From Craterostigma plantagineum (taxonomy: Eukaryota; Streptophyta; Magnoliopsida; Lamiales; Linderniaceae), in contig JAPQWV010001560.1 in NCBI GenBank assembly GCA_027422505.1, positions 18,001 to 82,000 on the forward strand: a DNA stretch of 64,000 nucleotides, read 5' to 3'. Under the pieces are notes generated by a model. It did not search any database and was not told the DNA's origin. It worked only from the letters and a program-made list of their open reading frames with translations. This document shows, piece after piece, positions 1 to 12,381 of this stretch. The first letter of the stretch is position 1, and the number at the start of each line of letters is the position of its first letter. A program made the position numbers and the translations under genes.

Positions 1-1115
1 TATATTGGTACTATAAAGTAGGATAGGAATTTCGTTAGTTAAAAACGTCGTACGTAAAAGATACTACAAGTAACCTAGGTGTGGTACAACTCTAGCATAC
101 GATATGGTACTACGAACATATATATACCGATACTACAAATAATGTGTATTGGTACTACAAATATGGGTAGGAATTTTCGACGCCGTCCGAATTATTTTTG
201 TTCTTGACTATGATATCATTGTTACATATACTTTACTGATTATTTGGTATCAATATTGGTGGGTTAGTGTTTAGAAATAGGATTATTACGTTGAAACCCC
301 AACTTTCTTTCTACTTACTATGTACTAGTAAGAACATCTTACTACATAGTCAAGATTTTTTATTGATTGAAAGTTAGTGTTCGTATTTTATGTTACCGTG
401 TGTTTAATTTTATTATGTACCGTAATTTGGAAGTTCTCATGCCTTATTTGCACAATAATCTACGCATTTTCGATAATTAAAAATGTGGTGCGAAAAAGAT
501 ACTACAAGTAAACTACTCATGGTACTACACTAGCTTAGATATGGAACCACAAACATTTATATATAGGTACTTCAGACATATGTATATTGGGACTACAAAT
601 ATGGGTAGGAATTTAGTTAGTTAAAAACGTTGTACGGAAAAGATACTACAAATAACCTAAACATGGTACTACACTAGCATACGATATGGTACCACGAACA
701 TATATATACTGGTAGTACAAATATATGTATATTGGTACTACAAATATGGGTAGGAATTTTTCGGCGCAGTCCTAATTATTTTTGGTCATTGACTACGTTA
801 CCATAGTTATACGTACTATTTCATCATCGGCATCAATATTGGTTTAACATTTAGAATTAAGGATATTACATTGAAACGCCAACTTTCTTTCTACTTATAT
901 GATACTATTATCAACATCTTACTTCATAGTCGAGATTTTCGATTATTGGATGTTAATGTTTGTGTTTTATGTTACCATGTGTTAAATTTTTATTATGTAC
1001 CATATTGAAGCTCTCAGGTCTTATTTGCACAAGAATCAAATGTTTTCAATAATTAAAAACGTTCCACGAAAAAGATTACCTACTCATGGTACTGCACTAG
1101 CATACGTTATAATAG
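1..1115. repeat. GTAC-rich tandem repeat, ~585-bp unit
   Basis: Two units are visible: the landmark GACGCCGTCC lies near 178 and its counterpart GGCGCAGTCC near 763, giving a period of about 585 bp. Each unit also holds many short repeats of the type GGTACTACAAATAT. The stretch is nearly identical to 41263-42385, inside the Mutator-like element on the right. No coding potential is seen. The array is cut off by the window edge on the left and joins unrelated AT-rich DNA at about 1115-1123. Confidence 0.8.
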
Positions 1116-1122
1116 TAAGAGG

Positions 1123-3637
1123 AATTAAAATAAAAAATTAAAAGTAAAAATAAAAGAAAAAACTGAAAATACATTAAAAATAAATAAACAAGAGAGAGCG
1201 GAGATTAAAATAAAAATAAAAATTTAAGAAAACAAAATTAAAATAAGAGAATTTGCATAAAAGTACCTAATTATATAAAATGCTGCAAGTACCATGTCAT
1301 TAGTTTTTTATATGTAGGTACATATTAGAATAATTTTTTTTGCACATTGGTACCCGTCTCGCCGCAAGGTACGTCATATAACACATTTAGGTACCACAGA
1401 GAAATGTATTGTGGTACGTACACAGTGATAAAGGTACATCATATAACACATTAAGATGACGTATAGAAACGATATAGCTACCATATAAACGTGTGACGTG
1501 GTACGTAGTACACATATAAAAAGGTACGTCAAAATTGAGAAAATGGTACACACAGTCAAACGGGTAATTATAAAAAAAAATTCTGACATGGGTACTGCTT
1601 GCAAATTTTTTATATAAATGGATATTTTCTGTAGATTCACCTTAAAATAATAATATATTTATTTATTAAAAATTAAAAACGAGCATAAGGATCTGAAAAG
1701 TTTACGAAAATCCCTAAGGACGATTGCGTCCTCGTCCTACGTCTCAAATTTGTCTTTAGCAAATATACCGGGACAATTGCGTCCTCGTTAACTTGGAGGA
1801 CGTTGACGTTTTTATTTTATTTTCATTTTTTCACTTATTTTTTTTTATTAATAAATAAAATTTTTTCCATTTTTTTATTTTAAGTTTATTTAGTATTTTT
1901 TATTTTAAGGCTTTCTCTCTCTTTTATTTTTGTTTATTTTTTATTCATTATATAGTTTTGCATCTTTACTTTCTCTTTTATTTTATTTTATTTTAATTTA
2001 TTAGTATTTTCGTATTTTTATTTTTTCCTCTTTTTAAATTTTCTTTTTTAATGTTAATTATAAATTTTTAAGTATGGCCAATCGTATATCCCAATTTGGT
2101 TCAAAATTGACAACGCCGGGGGCTAAATTGGTCTATGTGGTAAACATGGGGACCAGCTTGGATTTTCTACCAAAAAAATGTATAAACAATTCTCAACAAA
2201 ATATAGAAAGCCACACGTGAGATTCTCTTGAATTGTACATTTTGAATTTTGATATTGTTGTTGAGGTATGAAAAATATAATATTTTATCTGTGAGTTATT
2301 TATATACATTAAAATACTAACGAGTGGCTGCACGTTGTGCGGCAATGACAAAATTGTAACTACATTGTAGAAGCGTAGAAAGGAATTATACAAACTAGTA
2401 TCTGTAGCACACCAACGCGTATGCAAATATGTTAATTTTTTTATACTTCGAACATTTCATGTCATTAATGAAGTAATTTAAACATTAAAATTTTAACTTT
2501 AGGGATAACTTTGTAATAAATGAAATATCCAGCAACTAAGGTTAAAATAATCATTATTAAATTGACGGATCTAATAAGCAAATTATATCTACCATAGGAA
2601 CTTTATATGATAGTGATCTTTATATGATAGTATAGATATGAAACACAAGAGGAAAAACCTACTCGCACCCTAGAACATGTAAAGATCCCAAAAAGAAGCA
2701 TAAAAAAATTAGTTGCACTTGACCTTTACACATCTACACGGAAGCAAGTGGAGAATTCACCAATAAAGGTCGTGGTTGGAACTCCGTCCAATGCAAAAAG
2801 ATAACATGTAACCTTCACAACCTTCGACTCAAATTGATTTTAATCCATATATGAGGACTATGCTGTCTTACATACGTTCTAAATAAACAAACGACCATAG
2901 ACATTGCAAAGTGCAAACGTAAGAAAAACATGAATGACTGGGAGTTTTAACATGCAACGCCCATGAGCAAACAAAAATACATGCCTTCGCCATTAAATCA
3001 GCATATATACTACTCAACGTCTCAAATGTATTGAACCCCATTTCACAAACAGCAAATAACCTCTTTAATACTGTTTTCGCTGGCATCATCATCGTGCTCA
3101 TTTACTACCTCTTCTACTTTGTGGCTTCTCATGCTACTTGTGGTCGCCAGCGTGCACCTTGCAGATCGCTTCGAGAGAAAGTCGTGGTCCAATAATATAA
3201 GTGTAATAATTCACAAAACAAACATCAGCGGCACACTCTCTAAAAGTCTTGAAGCTATATATAATTCACATGAGGCGAACCGTCATCTCGGAACCTCTCC
3301 ATACAGATTGATTTCTTGATCATCTTTACTCTTATACGCCAATGAACCTGGCGTTCTTAGAAAAGTCACCAGCTTTCTTCACTTGTAATAATCATTACAC
3401 GATAGTTTCAGGAGTTAGTGGCAGAACCGGGGGATCTCGTGTAACTTCACAGATCAGTGTCTATTTTCTGGTCTTTTCTCAGTGCCTTCGAGCGTCTTGT
3501 TAATGCTCCTGAGATTTCTCCTAAGCTCTTTTCTGTCTGTTCTCATTAATAGAAGAAACAAAGTTACAGGACATAGAGAAGCATTTTAAAGCTTCCCGTG
3601 ATTTAAAGGAGAAGAAACAGAGAATCCAATTTCTTTG
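1123..3637. repeat. Segmental duplication, copy 1 (S9-upstream flank)
   Basis: AT-rich non-coding DNA closely matching 46410-48014 and 54140-56746, which lie upstream of the ribosomal protein S9 gene copies. It starts inside an AAAATAAA-rich run, so the S9 promoter itself is absent here. A cluster of GGTAC motifs occupies 1280-1620. Two copies of a GATTGCGTCCTCGT-like word lie near 1720 and 1775. Short reading frames at 2193-2426, 2868-3101 and 3119-3319 are not consistently conserved between the copies, so I do not call genes. The homology continues unbroken into the LTR that starts at 3638, so that insertion predates the duplication. Confidence 0.75.
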
Positions 3638-4301
3638 TGATAGGGGTGACCTATCCAAACACTCCTCCTGACCTGACGACCTACAAGGAACAGAGTAGGA
3701 GGTCGAAGGGAGCAAAGACTAGGTACGAGGTTCGGCCAGAGGCGAGGTACGGAGATGATATTTGGAGAAGCTAAGGAGATACTCCGGGAAGCTACGGAGC
3801 TATTCTGAAGGTCAAAGGGAAGTACTCAGAAGATATCCAAGAGGCTACGGAGCTATCAGGAGGGAACAAATGAAGTAATCGAGAGAGGTACAGAAGTGAC
3901 CGGGAGACCTGACGATGGAGGGCAGTACGAAACCCTAGCCGCCCCTACAGTATAATAGGGTCTTGTTTTCATTTTACACCATAAGTTACACGCCCCACAC
4001 ACACTAACACACCAAAGAACACACATAGAGCTCTCTCTCCTTCTCTTCATCCTCTTCATACTATTCATAGCTGAGAATCACTTGTAAATAAGAGAGAACG
4101 CGAGATTGAGTGTGTAATCTTCCTCCGTTGTTAGTGAATATTCTCCGGCGGCCCGTGGACGTAGGATTCACCCGAATCCGAACCACGTAAATCATTGTCT
4201 CTGTCCTTTTTATGACTTTCCATCCACGATTTCATTCCGAACCGGCCCTCATCTTTATTCCCGGATCATAAATCTTGTTGATCGGGATCGTACCCGCATC
4301 A
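3638..4301 (+). repeat. 5' LTR of the minisatellite LTR element
   Basis: About 664 bp. It contains an AAACCCTA box followed by a TATA-like stretch (TATAATAG here; TATAAATA in the two other copies, 7926 and 57057) and a CT-rich leader, so transcription should run on the plus strand. It ends ACCCGCATCA. It differs from the right LTR by several indels, for example extra bases around 4069-4085. Confidence 0.75.
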
Positions 4302-4302
4302 A

Positions 4303-4322
4303 ATGCACCGTCTGTGGGAACG
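4303..4322 (+). other. Primer-binding-site-like sequence
   Basis: Immediately after the LTR lies ACCGTCTGTGGGAACG preceded by ATGC. Many plant gypsy elements have a TGGCGCCGTC-type primer site here. The first bases are altered, so priming ability is doubtful. Confidence 0.4.
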
Positions 4323-4325
4323 AAG

Positions 4326-6120
4326 GTTTGGAACGTGAGATATGGAGTCGCGGCATGAATTAAACGACTGTTTTGGAAGTTTTCCGAGCTGCCGTTCTTG
4401 AGTTTCTTCTATGACATTTCATCGAACACGGCGGAGCGGAAGTTTGTCCAGCCATAAACATGGCCACCGACCACCGTGGCCCCGTCGTCAGCGACCAGAC
4501 CACCACCATCGGTGAGGCAATAGTGGCTACCCGTCCAGACCTGTGTTTCGAGGGTGGAAAACGCTTTGCTGCTGCCGACGCCTATCACACCACCATTGAT
4601 GATAACAATGATGATGTCTGCAAAGAGCAAGTTACTAAAGGACGCATCAATGGCAGAGTCTCCATGTTAGCGGTCGAAGGAAATCTCCAGCCATAAGAAC
4701 CTCCACCCACGACTTCGTCGCCGACAAAATCTGCACCTTCATCGCATAGTCGCGCCGTCGTAACTTCGAGCAGAGGCCATAAACCCACCGTACAATCAAG
4801 CCCGATTTCAGGCCCTTGAGGCGGAACTTCCTCTGTCAGGGCTGTCGCACCTTGACGACGACCAACGTGGCATCGCTCCAGTCGCCGGTGATGCTCTCAG
4901 CCAGAAAAGGCCTCATCGGATCCGCTTGAGATGTGAAGACGACGTCCGCCGCCGTCAACAACCACTCCACCACCCGAGAACCGACGTGGACTATGGGCGG
5001 CCTAAGTGGCCGCCGCTCCGGTGGCCGGCGATGCCCCCGCTGGGAAATTGCATTCCTCATCCGGTTGTAAGTATTTTAACTTTTGGGTGCCTAATTGAAT
5101 CATAAAAGTTATCGGGTCAGTTCTGTTATTTCCCTCAGGACTAAATGTTGTGGAATCTGAAATCAGATAGGGAAAAATAGAATTTTGATATTGTTTGGGG
5201 TACTTTAGTTATTTCGCCTAGGATTTTTCTAATGGGTTTGGGCCTATGGGATTAATTTGACTGCTTTAATTAATTAAGAGTTGGGCCTAGTGGACTTTAA
5301 TATTGGGTTTTATGATATTATCTTGTTGGGCTGAAGCTGAATTAATTATTTTCTGTTACCGGGATTATTTTAATTAATTTTGGAAAATAATTATTTTGGG
5401 ATTATTGTGATCAATTATCATAGCTCCTGGAATTAATTATTTTGGATTACTAAAATAGAATAAATGTGGGACTTTTAGAGACGGGAGACTTAAATAAATG
5501 GGCTTGAATTATTTTACAGTAGGCTCTTAGATTAATTATCTCAGACTAGAATATTTGGGCTGCTAGAATTGTTTCATTGGGCCGCTAGCCCAGTAGGTCT
5601 CCTTCAGGACTCCCAAAAGTACAACCTAGGACAGACAGTCACAGACTACTATTGTCAGACTGACATACCCTCTGTCTGACCAAATTGTCCCCTGATATGC
5701 ACCCTCCGTGTGTCTGGGTCGGGTGTAAACAGTCTCGTCCTTTTCAACACCCCATATCAGAATTAGCTGGGATATGTACCTCCTCCGTACGCCACCTTTG
5801 ACCCCCAGCTTACCTACTTAGGTACTGACGTCCAAATTTCCTACTTAGCTACTTACCTGACAGCCTTCTTATGTAGCTACCCATATCCAGAAATCTGACC
5901 TTTCTAGATCACCTAATTAGGAAGAATACTGGGATATGTGCTAGAATCTATTTGGATAAGCTTATTTATGATCCGCCACAACGCACCATTCCACTATACA
6001 GTTATTAAATGACATCTTGTCATTATTCTTATCTCACGACGCTCCTTGCGTCTTTCTCGTTGGAGTTGCCTGTGGTTGTGGCTTTGCAGATTTGACAGGG
6101 ATGATGGTTCCAGCTCACCC
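4326..6120 (+). other. Internal region of the LTR element, no recognised gene
   Basis: From 4326 to about 5060 the sequence is GC-rich and open in short stretches on both strands (for example 78 codons from 4460), but no gag motif, zinc knuckle or repeat of a known domain is visible. From about 5060 it becomes AT-rich with many TTGGGC and TTAATTAA words and looks non-coding. It could be leader or degenerate gag sequence. Confidence 0.5.
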
Positions 6121-6124
6121 CTGA

Positions 6125-6395
6125 CACCAATAGCCCGTAAGCCCTGGCTTAGACCCAGGCTGGAAGCAAAATTCCATAAGCCCTGGCTTAAACCCAGGCT
6201 GGAAGCGAGACCCCGTAAGCCCTGGCTTAAATTCAGGCCGGGAGGAAAACCCCGTAACCCTGGCTTAGATCCAGCCTGGATACGAAGCCTCTAAGCCCGA
6301 CTTGGCTCCAGATGGAAAAGGAGGCCATAAGCCCTAGTTCAGTCCTAGGCAGGAAGAAACTATAAGCCCAGACGTGGCTGGCAAGACGTGGCCGT
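6125..6395. repeat. Minisatellite with CCTGG/CCAGG units
   Basis: About five degenerate units of roughly 45-50 bp, each with AAGCCCTGGCTTA followed by a CCAGG or similar complement, so that each unit can fold (CCTGGCTTAAACCCAGG). It precedes the 101-bp array and shares the GGCT/CCAGG theme with it. Confidence 0.65.
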
Positions 6396-6424
6396 GCAGA
6401 TGCGCTTGAATTCCAGGCTTAAGC

Positions 6425-7570
6425 CCGATGAACCTATATTGGGTTATATCTAGGAGGGCTGCGCAAACGCGCCCCCGCGCAGATTGCGCTTACATTCTAG
6501 GCTCCAGGTTACTATGGATCAAAGCCCGATGAACCTAGATTGTGTTATATCTAGGAGGGCTGTGCCACGCACGCCCCGCGCAGATTGCGCTTAAATACCA
6601 GGCTCCAGGTCATCCTGGATCAAAGTCTGATGAACCTAGATTGGATTATATCCAGGAGGGTGGTGCCACGCACGACCCGCGCAGATTGCGCTTAAATTCC
6701 AGGCTCCAGGTCATCCTGAATCAAAGTCTGATAAACCTAGATTGGGTTTATATCCAGGAGGGCTCCAGGTCATCCTCGATCAAAGTCTGATGAACCTAGA
6801 TTGGGTTATATCTAGGAGGGTTGTGCCACGCACGCCCCGCGCAGATTGCGCTTAAATTTCAGGCTCCAGGTTTCTCTGGATCAGAGTCTGATGAACCTAG
6901 ATTGGGTTATATCCAGGAGGACTGTGCCACGCACGCCCTGCGCAGATTGCGCTTGAATTCCAGACTTCAGGTTACTCTGGATCAAAGTCTGATGAACCTA
7001 GATTGGGTTATATTCAGGAGGGTTGTGCCACGCACGACCCGCACAGATTGCGCTTGAATTCCAGACTCCATGTTACTCTGGATCAAAGTCTGATGAAACT
7101 AGATTGGGTTATATTCAGGAGGGCTGTGCCACGCACGCCCCGCGCAGATTGCGCTTGAATTCCAGACTCCAGGTCATCCTGGATCAAAGTCTGATGAAAC
7201 TAGATTGGAATATATCCAGGAGGGCTATGCCATGAACCTAGATTGGGTTATATCCAGGAGGACTGTGCCACGCACGCCCTGCGCAGATTGCGCTTGAATT
7301 CCAGACTTCAGGTTACTCTGGATCAAAGTCTGATGAACCTAGATTGGGTTATATTCAGGAGGGTTGTGCCACGCACGACCCGCACAGATTGCGCTTGAAT
7401 TCCAGACTCCATGTTACTCTGGATCAAAGTCTGATGAAACTAGATTGGGTTATATTCAGGAGGGCTGTGCCACGCACGCCCCGCGCAGATTGCGCTTGAA
7501 TTCCAGACTCCAGGTCATCCTGGATCAAAGTCTGATGAAACTAGATTGGAATATATCCAGGAGGGCTATC
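6425..7570. repeat. 101-bp tandem array with a 341-bp higher-order duplication
   Basis: Landmark GATGAACCTAGATT recurs at about 6428, 6528, 6629, 6789, 6890 and onward with a 101-bp spacing. Each unit has GTGCCACGCACG, GCGCAGATTGCGC and a GATCAAAGTCTGATGAA block. A block at 6891-7229 is repeated almost exactly at 7232-7570 (offset 341), so part of the array was amplified recently. Because 303 bp (three units) is divisible by three, short reading frames recur through it; they are products of the repeat, not evidence of genes. Confidence 0.85.
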
Positions 7571-7612
7571 CATGCAAGCCCCCCCCCCCCCCTGACCTAT
7601 CCAATTTCTTTG

Positions 7613-8254
7613 TGATAGGGGTGACCTATCCAACACTCCTCCTGACCTAACGACCTACAAGGAACAGAGTAGGAGGTCGAAGGGAGCAAAGACTAGGTAC
7701 GTGGTTCGGCCAGAGGCGAGGTACGGAGATGATATTGGAGAAGCTAAGGAGATACTCCGGGAAGCTACGGAGCTATTCCGAAGGTCAAAGAGAAGTACTC
7801 AGAAGATATCCCAGGAGGCTACGGAGCTATCAGGAGGGAACAAATGAAGTAATCGAGAGAGCTACGGAAGTGACTGGGAGACCTGACGAGGGAGGGCAGT
7901 ACGAAACCCTAGCCGCCCCTACAGTATAAATAGGGTCTTGTATTCATTTTACACCATAAGTTACACGCCCCACACACACTAACACACCAAGAACACATAT
8001 AGAAGCTCTCTCTCCCTCTCTTCATCCTCTTCATACTATTCATAGCTTGTAAATAAGAGAGAACGCGAGATTGAGTGTGTAATCTTCCTCCGTTATTAGT
8101 GAATATTCTCCGGCGGCCCGTGGACGTATGATTCACCCGAATCCGAACCATTGTCTCTTTCCTTTTTATGTCTTCCATCCACGATTTCATCCGAACCGGC
8201 CCTCATCTTTATTCCCGGACATAAATCCTGTTGATCGGGATCGTACCCGCATCA
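7613..8254 (+). repeat. 3' LTR of the minisatellite LTR element
   Basis: About 642 bp, homologous to 3638-4301, with TATAAATA near 7926 and ending GCATCA before the CTTTG duplication. Directly upstream is not a polypurine tract but a run of 14 C (7579-7592) and then the same ATCCAATTTCTTTG that flanks the left LTR. Confidence 0.75.
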
Positions 8255-8259
8255 CTTTG

Positions 8260-8885
8260 TACACAAAATTTCTACAGTAAAAACGAAGTATTTGAAAATA
8301 ATAAAGCCACAAAAATCAGCATCACGAATAACAAAAAAATCAGACGATGGAATACAAACACGAATGACCATACATAATTAATAGGTAGAATACGAACAAC
8401 AAATGGATCCCAAATACTCAACCAAAAATTGGAATTTCAACACAAGAATCGAGCTCAAAGTTCAACTACATGCAAACCACCTAAAGCGGAAAACAATTTG
8501 TTATCTTTAATAGTCGAAAAGATTAAAAGAATAGGCATTCCTCAAAATAGAAATAAAAACATAAAGAAGCGGCATAGCTAATGTAGAAAGTGCAGATAGA
8601 CAAACTTGCTCAAAACATATACTAGATTGAACCTTTGGCGCATCTTTCCTTAACGAAGAATTGCATATTCGATCAAAATTGAATTGCGCGCGAAAAGTAA
8701 GCTGAGAGAAATTCTATTTTCATTAATTGAACTCGTTAGACGTCAACTGTAGAGTATGCATTTTATACATATGCCTTAGTAATAAGATTATTAAAATAAC
8801 CTTACTTATAATGACGAACAAAATAAAATAAAGCTATTCGATCAAAATTGAATTGCGCTTCCATCAGTGAACTTGAATAGGTTTG
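8260..8885. other. No feature recognised
   Basis: AT-rich sequence without open frames, tandem repeats or terminal repeats that I can identify. It begins at the right target duplication of the LTR element and ends where a minus-strand copia remnant becomes readable. Confidence 0.5.
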
Positions 8886-8889
8886 TTGA

Positions 8890-9734
8890 AGCTATTATGC
8901 ATTTGCGATTCACAACATAATTGGGATAGATGAATTGACATGTAGGCTGGTCAGAATATGTGAATGCCACTGAAGTTCGTGGACTGTGGAAACCATGGAG
9001 TAGTATTCAGATTCTGCTTTGAAACAAGAAATAATCTATTGCTTCTTGTTTTCCATGAAATAAAACCGTACCCTGTGAGACAATACCGTGAAGATCTACA
9101 AGCCCCCCAATCTACATCATTGTAAGCATGGAGCTGGAAATTTGATGTTTTTGAGTAAAAATCTCGATAGAACTGGTAAAATTCAGATAGCTTAGGACAC
9201 GTTGGGCAACCTGCCAATGTGACTCTCGTAGGGAATGAACGAATTGGTTGACTTGCTGGACGCGTAAGTGATGTCAGACCAGGTAAAGTTGGATAGAGTA
9301 GCCTACCAACAAGGCGTCTATATATCAAAGGATCATCGATAGGTGGTGTAAAGTACCTGCAGTAACAAACACATGGCCACCGGGTAGAGGTGTAGAAGCT
9401 AGAGAGCTATTCAATAGATGAGTGTCTTGTAGAATCCCTATAATGTATTTTTTTTTGGTTGATATAAATTCCTTCATCGGATGGTGTGATCTCCATGCCA
9501 AGTAAGAATATTGCATGCCCTAGATCTTTAATAGTGAATGTGTGCTCAAGTAAAGCCTTCACGCAGCATGTCCACATCTGTACTGGTCACGAGCACATCG
9601 TCTACATAGACCAGCAAGAAAATTTGATAGTGATATGAGATTAGTGTGAACAAACAATGATCATGTGATGATTGCACGAAGCCAAACTTTATCAGTTTGG
9701 ACTTAAATTCCAAGATACTTGCTTCAATCCACAC
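8890..9734 (-). pseudogene. Ty1-copia pol remnant: RT C-terminal part and RNase H
   Basis: Minus-strand fragments read, in order, GFVQSSHDHCLF, LLVYVDDVLVTS (the RT catalytic box, near 9600), YINQKKYIIGILQDTHLL, YRRLVGRLLY (near 9310), FQLHAYNDVDWGAC (RNase H, near 9120) and, close to 8950, a TVHELQW-like piece. This is the usual order of copia RT and RNase H. The frame breaks several times and stops occur, so it is dead. The N-terminal RT piece lies beyond the hAT-type insertion at 9735-10549. Confidence 0.85.
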
Positions 9735-10549
9735 AGGGGTGTTAAAATGGGTTACTTATCGTTTTCGGGTTATTCGGGTTTTTGACAGTTCAGACAATCA
9801 CCCGCAAACCGAACCAAAACCAATTTTCCTGGTGTGGTTCGCGGGTTATTCGGTTTTCAGGTTAACTAGTTTGGTTTTGTCATCTTTCATGTAATTAAGA
9901 TATTACACTTTTTGTCATCTGTCATATACTTTTAATGATATAAATATGATATATACATTACATGAAAGATGACAAAAATTGTATTATATAAGAAATTTAA
10001 GTAAAATTATATAAGTAATATCTTATTTATATTTATATAAATCTTTAAAGTATAATAATATTAATTATATATAAATAAGTGGGCTAGTTCGGTTTCGGGG
10101 GAGCCCCAAACTTTTTTACCAGACCCAATACCCAAACCATTCTCCCAATTAATAAATCGGGACCCCATTTAATCTGCTCATTGACCCAAAAAACCAAACC
10201 GATTGACCCGAATCAACCCGTTCATCAACCCATTTATCCCGAATAATATAAATTATTAAATTACCCTTAATATAAATAAAACAAACTGCTTTTATTTAAT
10301 TATACGACTTGTATTATTTGGAATTTCAATTGTTGTTTAGTTTTAAAAAAAACAACTACTTTTGTTTCTCTATTGTTTTATTTAATTTGTGTCCGATTAT
10401 TTTTAGTATTTTTATTTTTTTAAATTTAAATGGGTTGGCGGTTAATGGGTTATATTTGGGTGGGTTCGATATTTCAACCCGTTTAAGTAAACAGGCTTTA
10501 TTAACGATTGAACCCGAATGTGACCAAACCCGACCTGTTTACCACCCCT
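9735..10549. mobile_element. hAT-type non-autonomous element in copia remnant
   Basis: Ends AGGGGTGTTAAAATGGG on the left and, on the reverse strand, AGGGGTGGTAAACAGG on the right: short imperfect terminal inverted repeats. Flanking octamers ATCCACAC (9727-9734) and ATTCATAC (10550-10557) match at 6 of 8 positions, as expected for an old 8-bp hAT duplication. The interior is AT-rich with GGGTTATTCGGG-like subterminal words and no transposase. Confidence 0.65.
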
Positions 10550-10965
10550 ATTCATACCTTTAGGTAAATCAACAAGTTCTCATGTGTCATTATCTTCAGG
10601 GCTTTCAACTCTTGTTGCATAGTATTACCCATCTTCGATCAGTTCTAGCATGGTTATAAAATTCAGGCTCATGAAAAGTTAGGTTAGCCACAAAAGTATT
10701 ATATATGCATGTGTAAATTTATGCCGTTGAGGGGACAAAATAGGCATGGGACAACAAAATCTGTCATCCAGGTTGGTGGCTGTTTAGGTCGAGAACTATG
10801 CTTCAAGTTCAGCTAAGAAGGTGTGAGAATCGGTTGATTAATGGAGGGACAATGTGTGTATTTGGTGAGGAGGATGTGTTTGAGTAGTAATAGTGATGAA
10901 GAGGACTCAGATGAGGATGTCACTACTTGTTGATCATGATGAGCAGTCCTTGGACAAGTCTGACT
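10550..10965 (-). pseudogene. Ty1-copia pol remnant: integrase-RT linker and RT start
   Basis: Reading leftwards on the minus strand there is a QPPTWMTDFV-like linker near 10770, then MQQELKALEDNDTWELVDLPKG (start of the copia RT domain) ending at the hAT-type insertion. The RT stretch expected between this and the YVDD-bearing part is missing, so a deletion preceded or accompanied the insertion. The right limit is uncertain. Confidence 0.65.
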
Positions 10966-11034
10966 AAGGAATGATGCATATAGTCATCATCAAATGGATC
11001 ACCAATAGGTATGTTTGATAAGACTATTTCTGAT

Positions 11035-11420
11035 CATATTCAACCTCTGAGATGAGATCTTTGCATAAGACATAAGTATTCGCCCATATCTCCAATTCTA
11101 ATGCTATCATAACAATTTTTCTACACATGCCCAGCAAAAAGCCAAATCAAATTCGAAAGATCTAACTTTTTTTTCTCATTATCTAAACAAACGTACAGCT
11201 TTTACATAAAGGCACAATCAGTTAAATAGAGCAGAAGAAGAATTAATGAACAGAAAGTTTACGGCAATTATGCAAACATTCGGCAACCGAAGAACAAATA
11301 TATAGATAGCTTATAGTTGCGATAAAACGAGACGTGCACCATGATTCTTCATTTTTTATCAAGTTCTAGGGCTTAGCTTCTCGAGTGAGAGAGAACCAAA
11401 TTATATATGTAGGGCTTCAT
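11035..11420 (-). pseudogene. RPS9: Orphan exon 1 and intron 1 start of a ribosomal protein S9 gene
   Basis: Homologous to 45600-46010 (start of intron 1, exon 1 and leader of the S9 gene). Exon 1 runs 11342 down to 11315, 28 nt, and encodes MVHVSFYRN, the canonical N-terminus of eukaryotic uS4; the S9 copy at 45.9 kb reads MGLVSVYRN instead. The splice donor, GTAAGC in the other copies, is ATAAGC here. No exon 2 or 3 follows: homology stops near 11035 inside the intron and a copia remnant lies beyond. It is therefore a truncated paralogue. It still has the GGGCT-rich leader of S9 genes. Confidence 0.8.
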
Positions 11421-12124
11421 CAGTTGCGCATTTGGGCATCGTTTCAATTATCATTGGGTACCGACTATGGGGAACAAGCCTTTTGGGTTAATTCTCCCTA
11501 ATTTGAAGCTCGGTAGAGTTTCATAATTTGCCGATTACCTATCTTTTTCTGGACTTCACTTTCGTCCCCTTCTTTTTAACTAAATAGATATACGATCTCT
11601 TTCTTTCAGTGCCATCCTTTTGCCTCATTTTCTGGCTTTATTTTGTTACTAGTATGTTTAGCACACACATTGTGAAAATATAACAAATTATTTATATTTT
11701 GAACATATTATATTATTACTAGGTTATTTAAAAAAAATTTTATTTAAGGATAAATGAGTAATAAACTAAAACTTCATAGGGAAATTGTAACTAGCACTTC
11801 AAAACAAACCAACTTAACGGTTTTCAAACAAGTTCGGGTGTTTCTTAAAGAGTATAAACAAAAGAAAGTCTTAAAATCAAATTGGCATTATAGGCATTGT
11901 CTCTTTCGATTGTTAGCTCCTAAAAGAATGGGAAGGTTAGAAGATATCATTCGTTTGTATATTGCCTAAGGTGATAAATATTTGTTCAAGTTGGAGCATG
12001 TTCTATGCCCCAAAAAATGAGTAGTACATTCAAGGGGTCTTTTAAAAAGGGTCATTCACTCAGTCAACTTTTAAAAAGTTAGCCTTCTTGACTACACTGT
12101 AAGTCATCATCCATTAATTTTAGG
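11421..12124. other. No feature recognised
   Basis: AT-rich intergenic sequence. An open stretch of 71 codons at 11754-11969 is Lys/Arg-rich and has no motif I recognise; I treat it as chance. Confidence 0.4.
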
Positions 12125-12373
12125 GTGCTCTCTTCATTTTGCAGCAACACGTGCTCCAGGGATCCCATGTATATCATGCACCTCCTATATAGTGGTGGAC
12201 CAGTGCAATTAGCAGGGGATCCAATATTGTGTAACAGGGGCAGGAGACCCCTCATATATAGCAGGGGACCAATACTATTAACATATGACCCAATACTATA
12301 TTGTAGGATCAGCGGACTTGGTGGACCGGTTATGTATCGTAGGGGACATCAATACTGTGTAGCAAGGACAGGG
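12125..12373. repeat. Loose tandem repeat around AGGGGACCAATACT
   Basis: Five or more degenerate units of 25-40 bp (TATATAGCAGGGGACCAATA and variants), continuing beyond the next insertion to about 12920. The hAT MITE at 12382 sits within it. Confidence 0.5.
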
Positions 12374-12381
12374 GGCATGTG

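Larger units (their letters stand above)
3638..8254 (+). mobile_element. Non-autonomous LTR retrotransposon with internal minisatellites
   Basis: Two homologous LTRs (3638-4301 and 7613-8254) beginning TGATAGGGG and ending CCGCATCA enclose about 3.3 kb without recognisable gag or pol. A 5-bp target duplication CTTTG lies at 3633-3637 and 8255-8259. The internal part holds a primer-site-like word after the 5' LTR, an AT-rich middle, and two tandem-repeat arrays. This fits a large non-autonomous (LARD-like) derivative of a gypsy family. The LTR family recurs at 56747 in the other copy of the same flank. The absence of a purine tract before the right LTR is unusual. Confidence 0.75.
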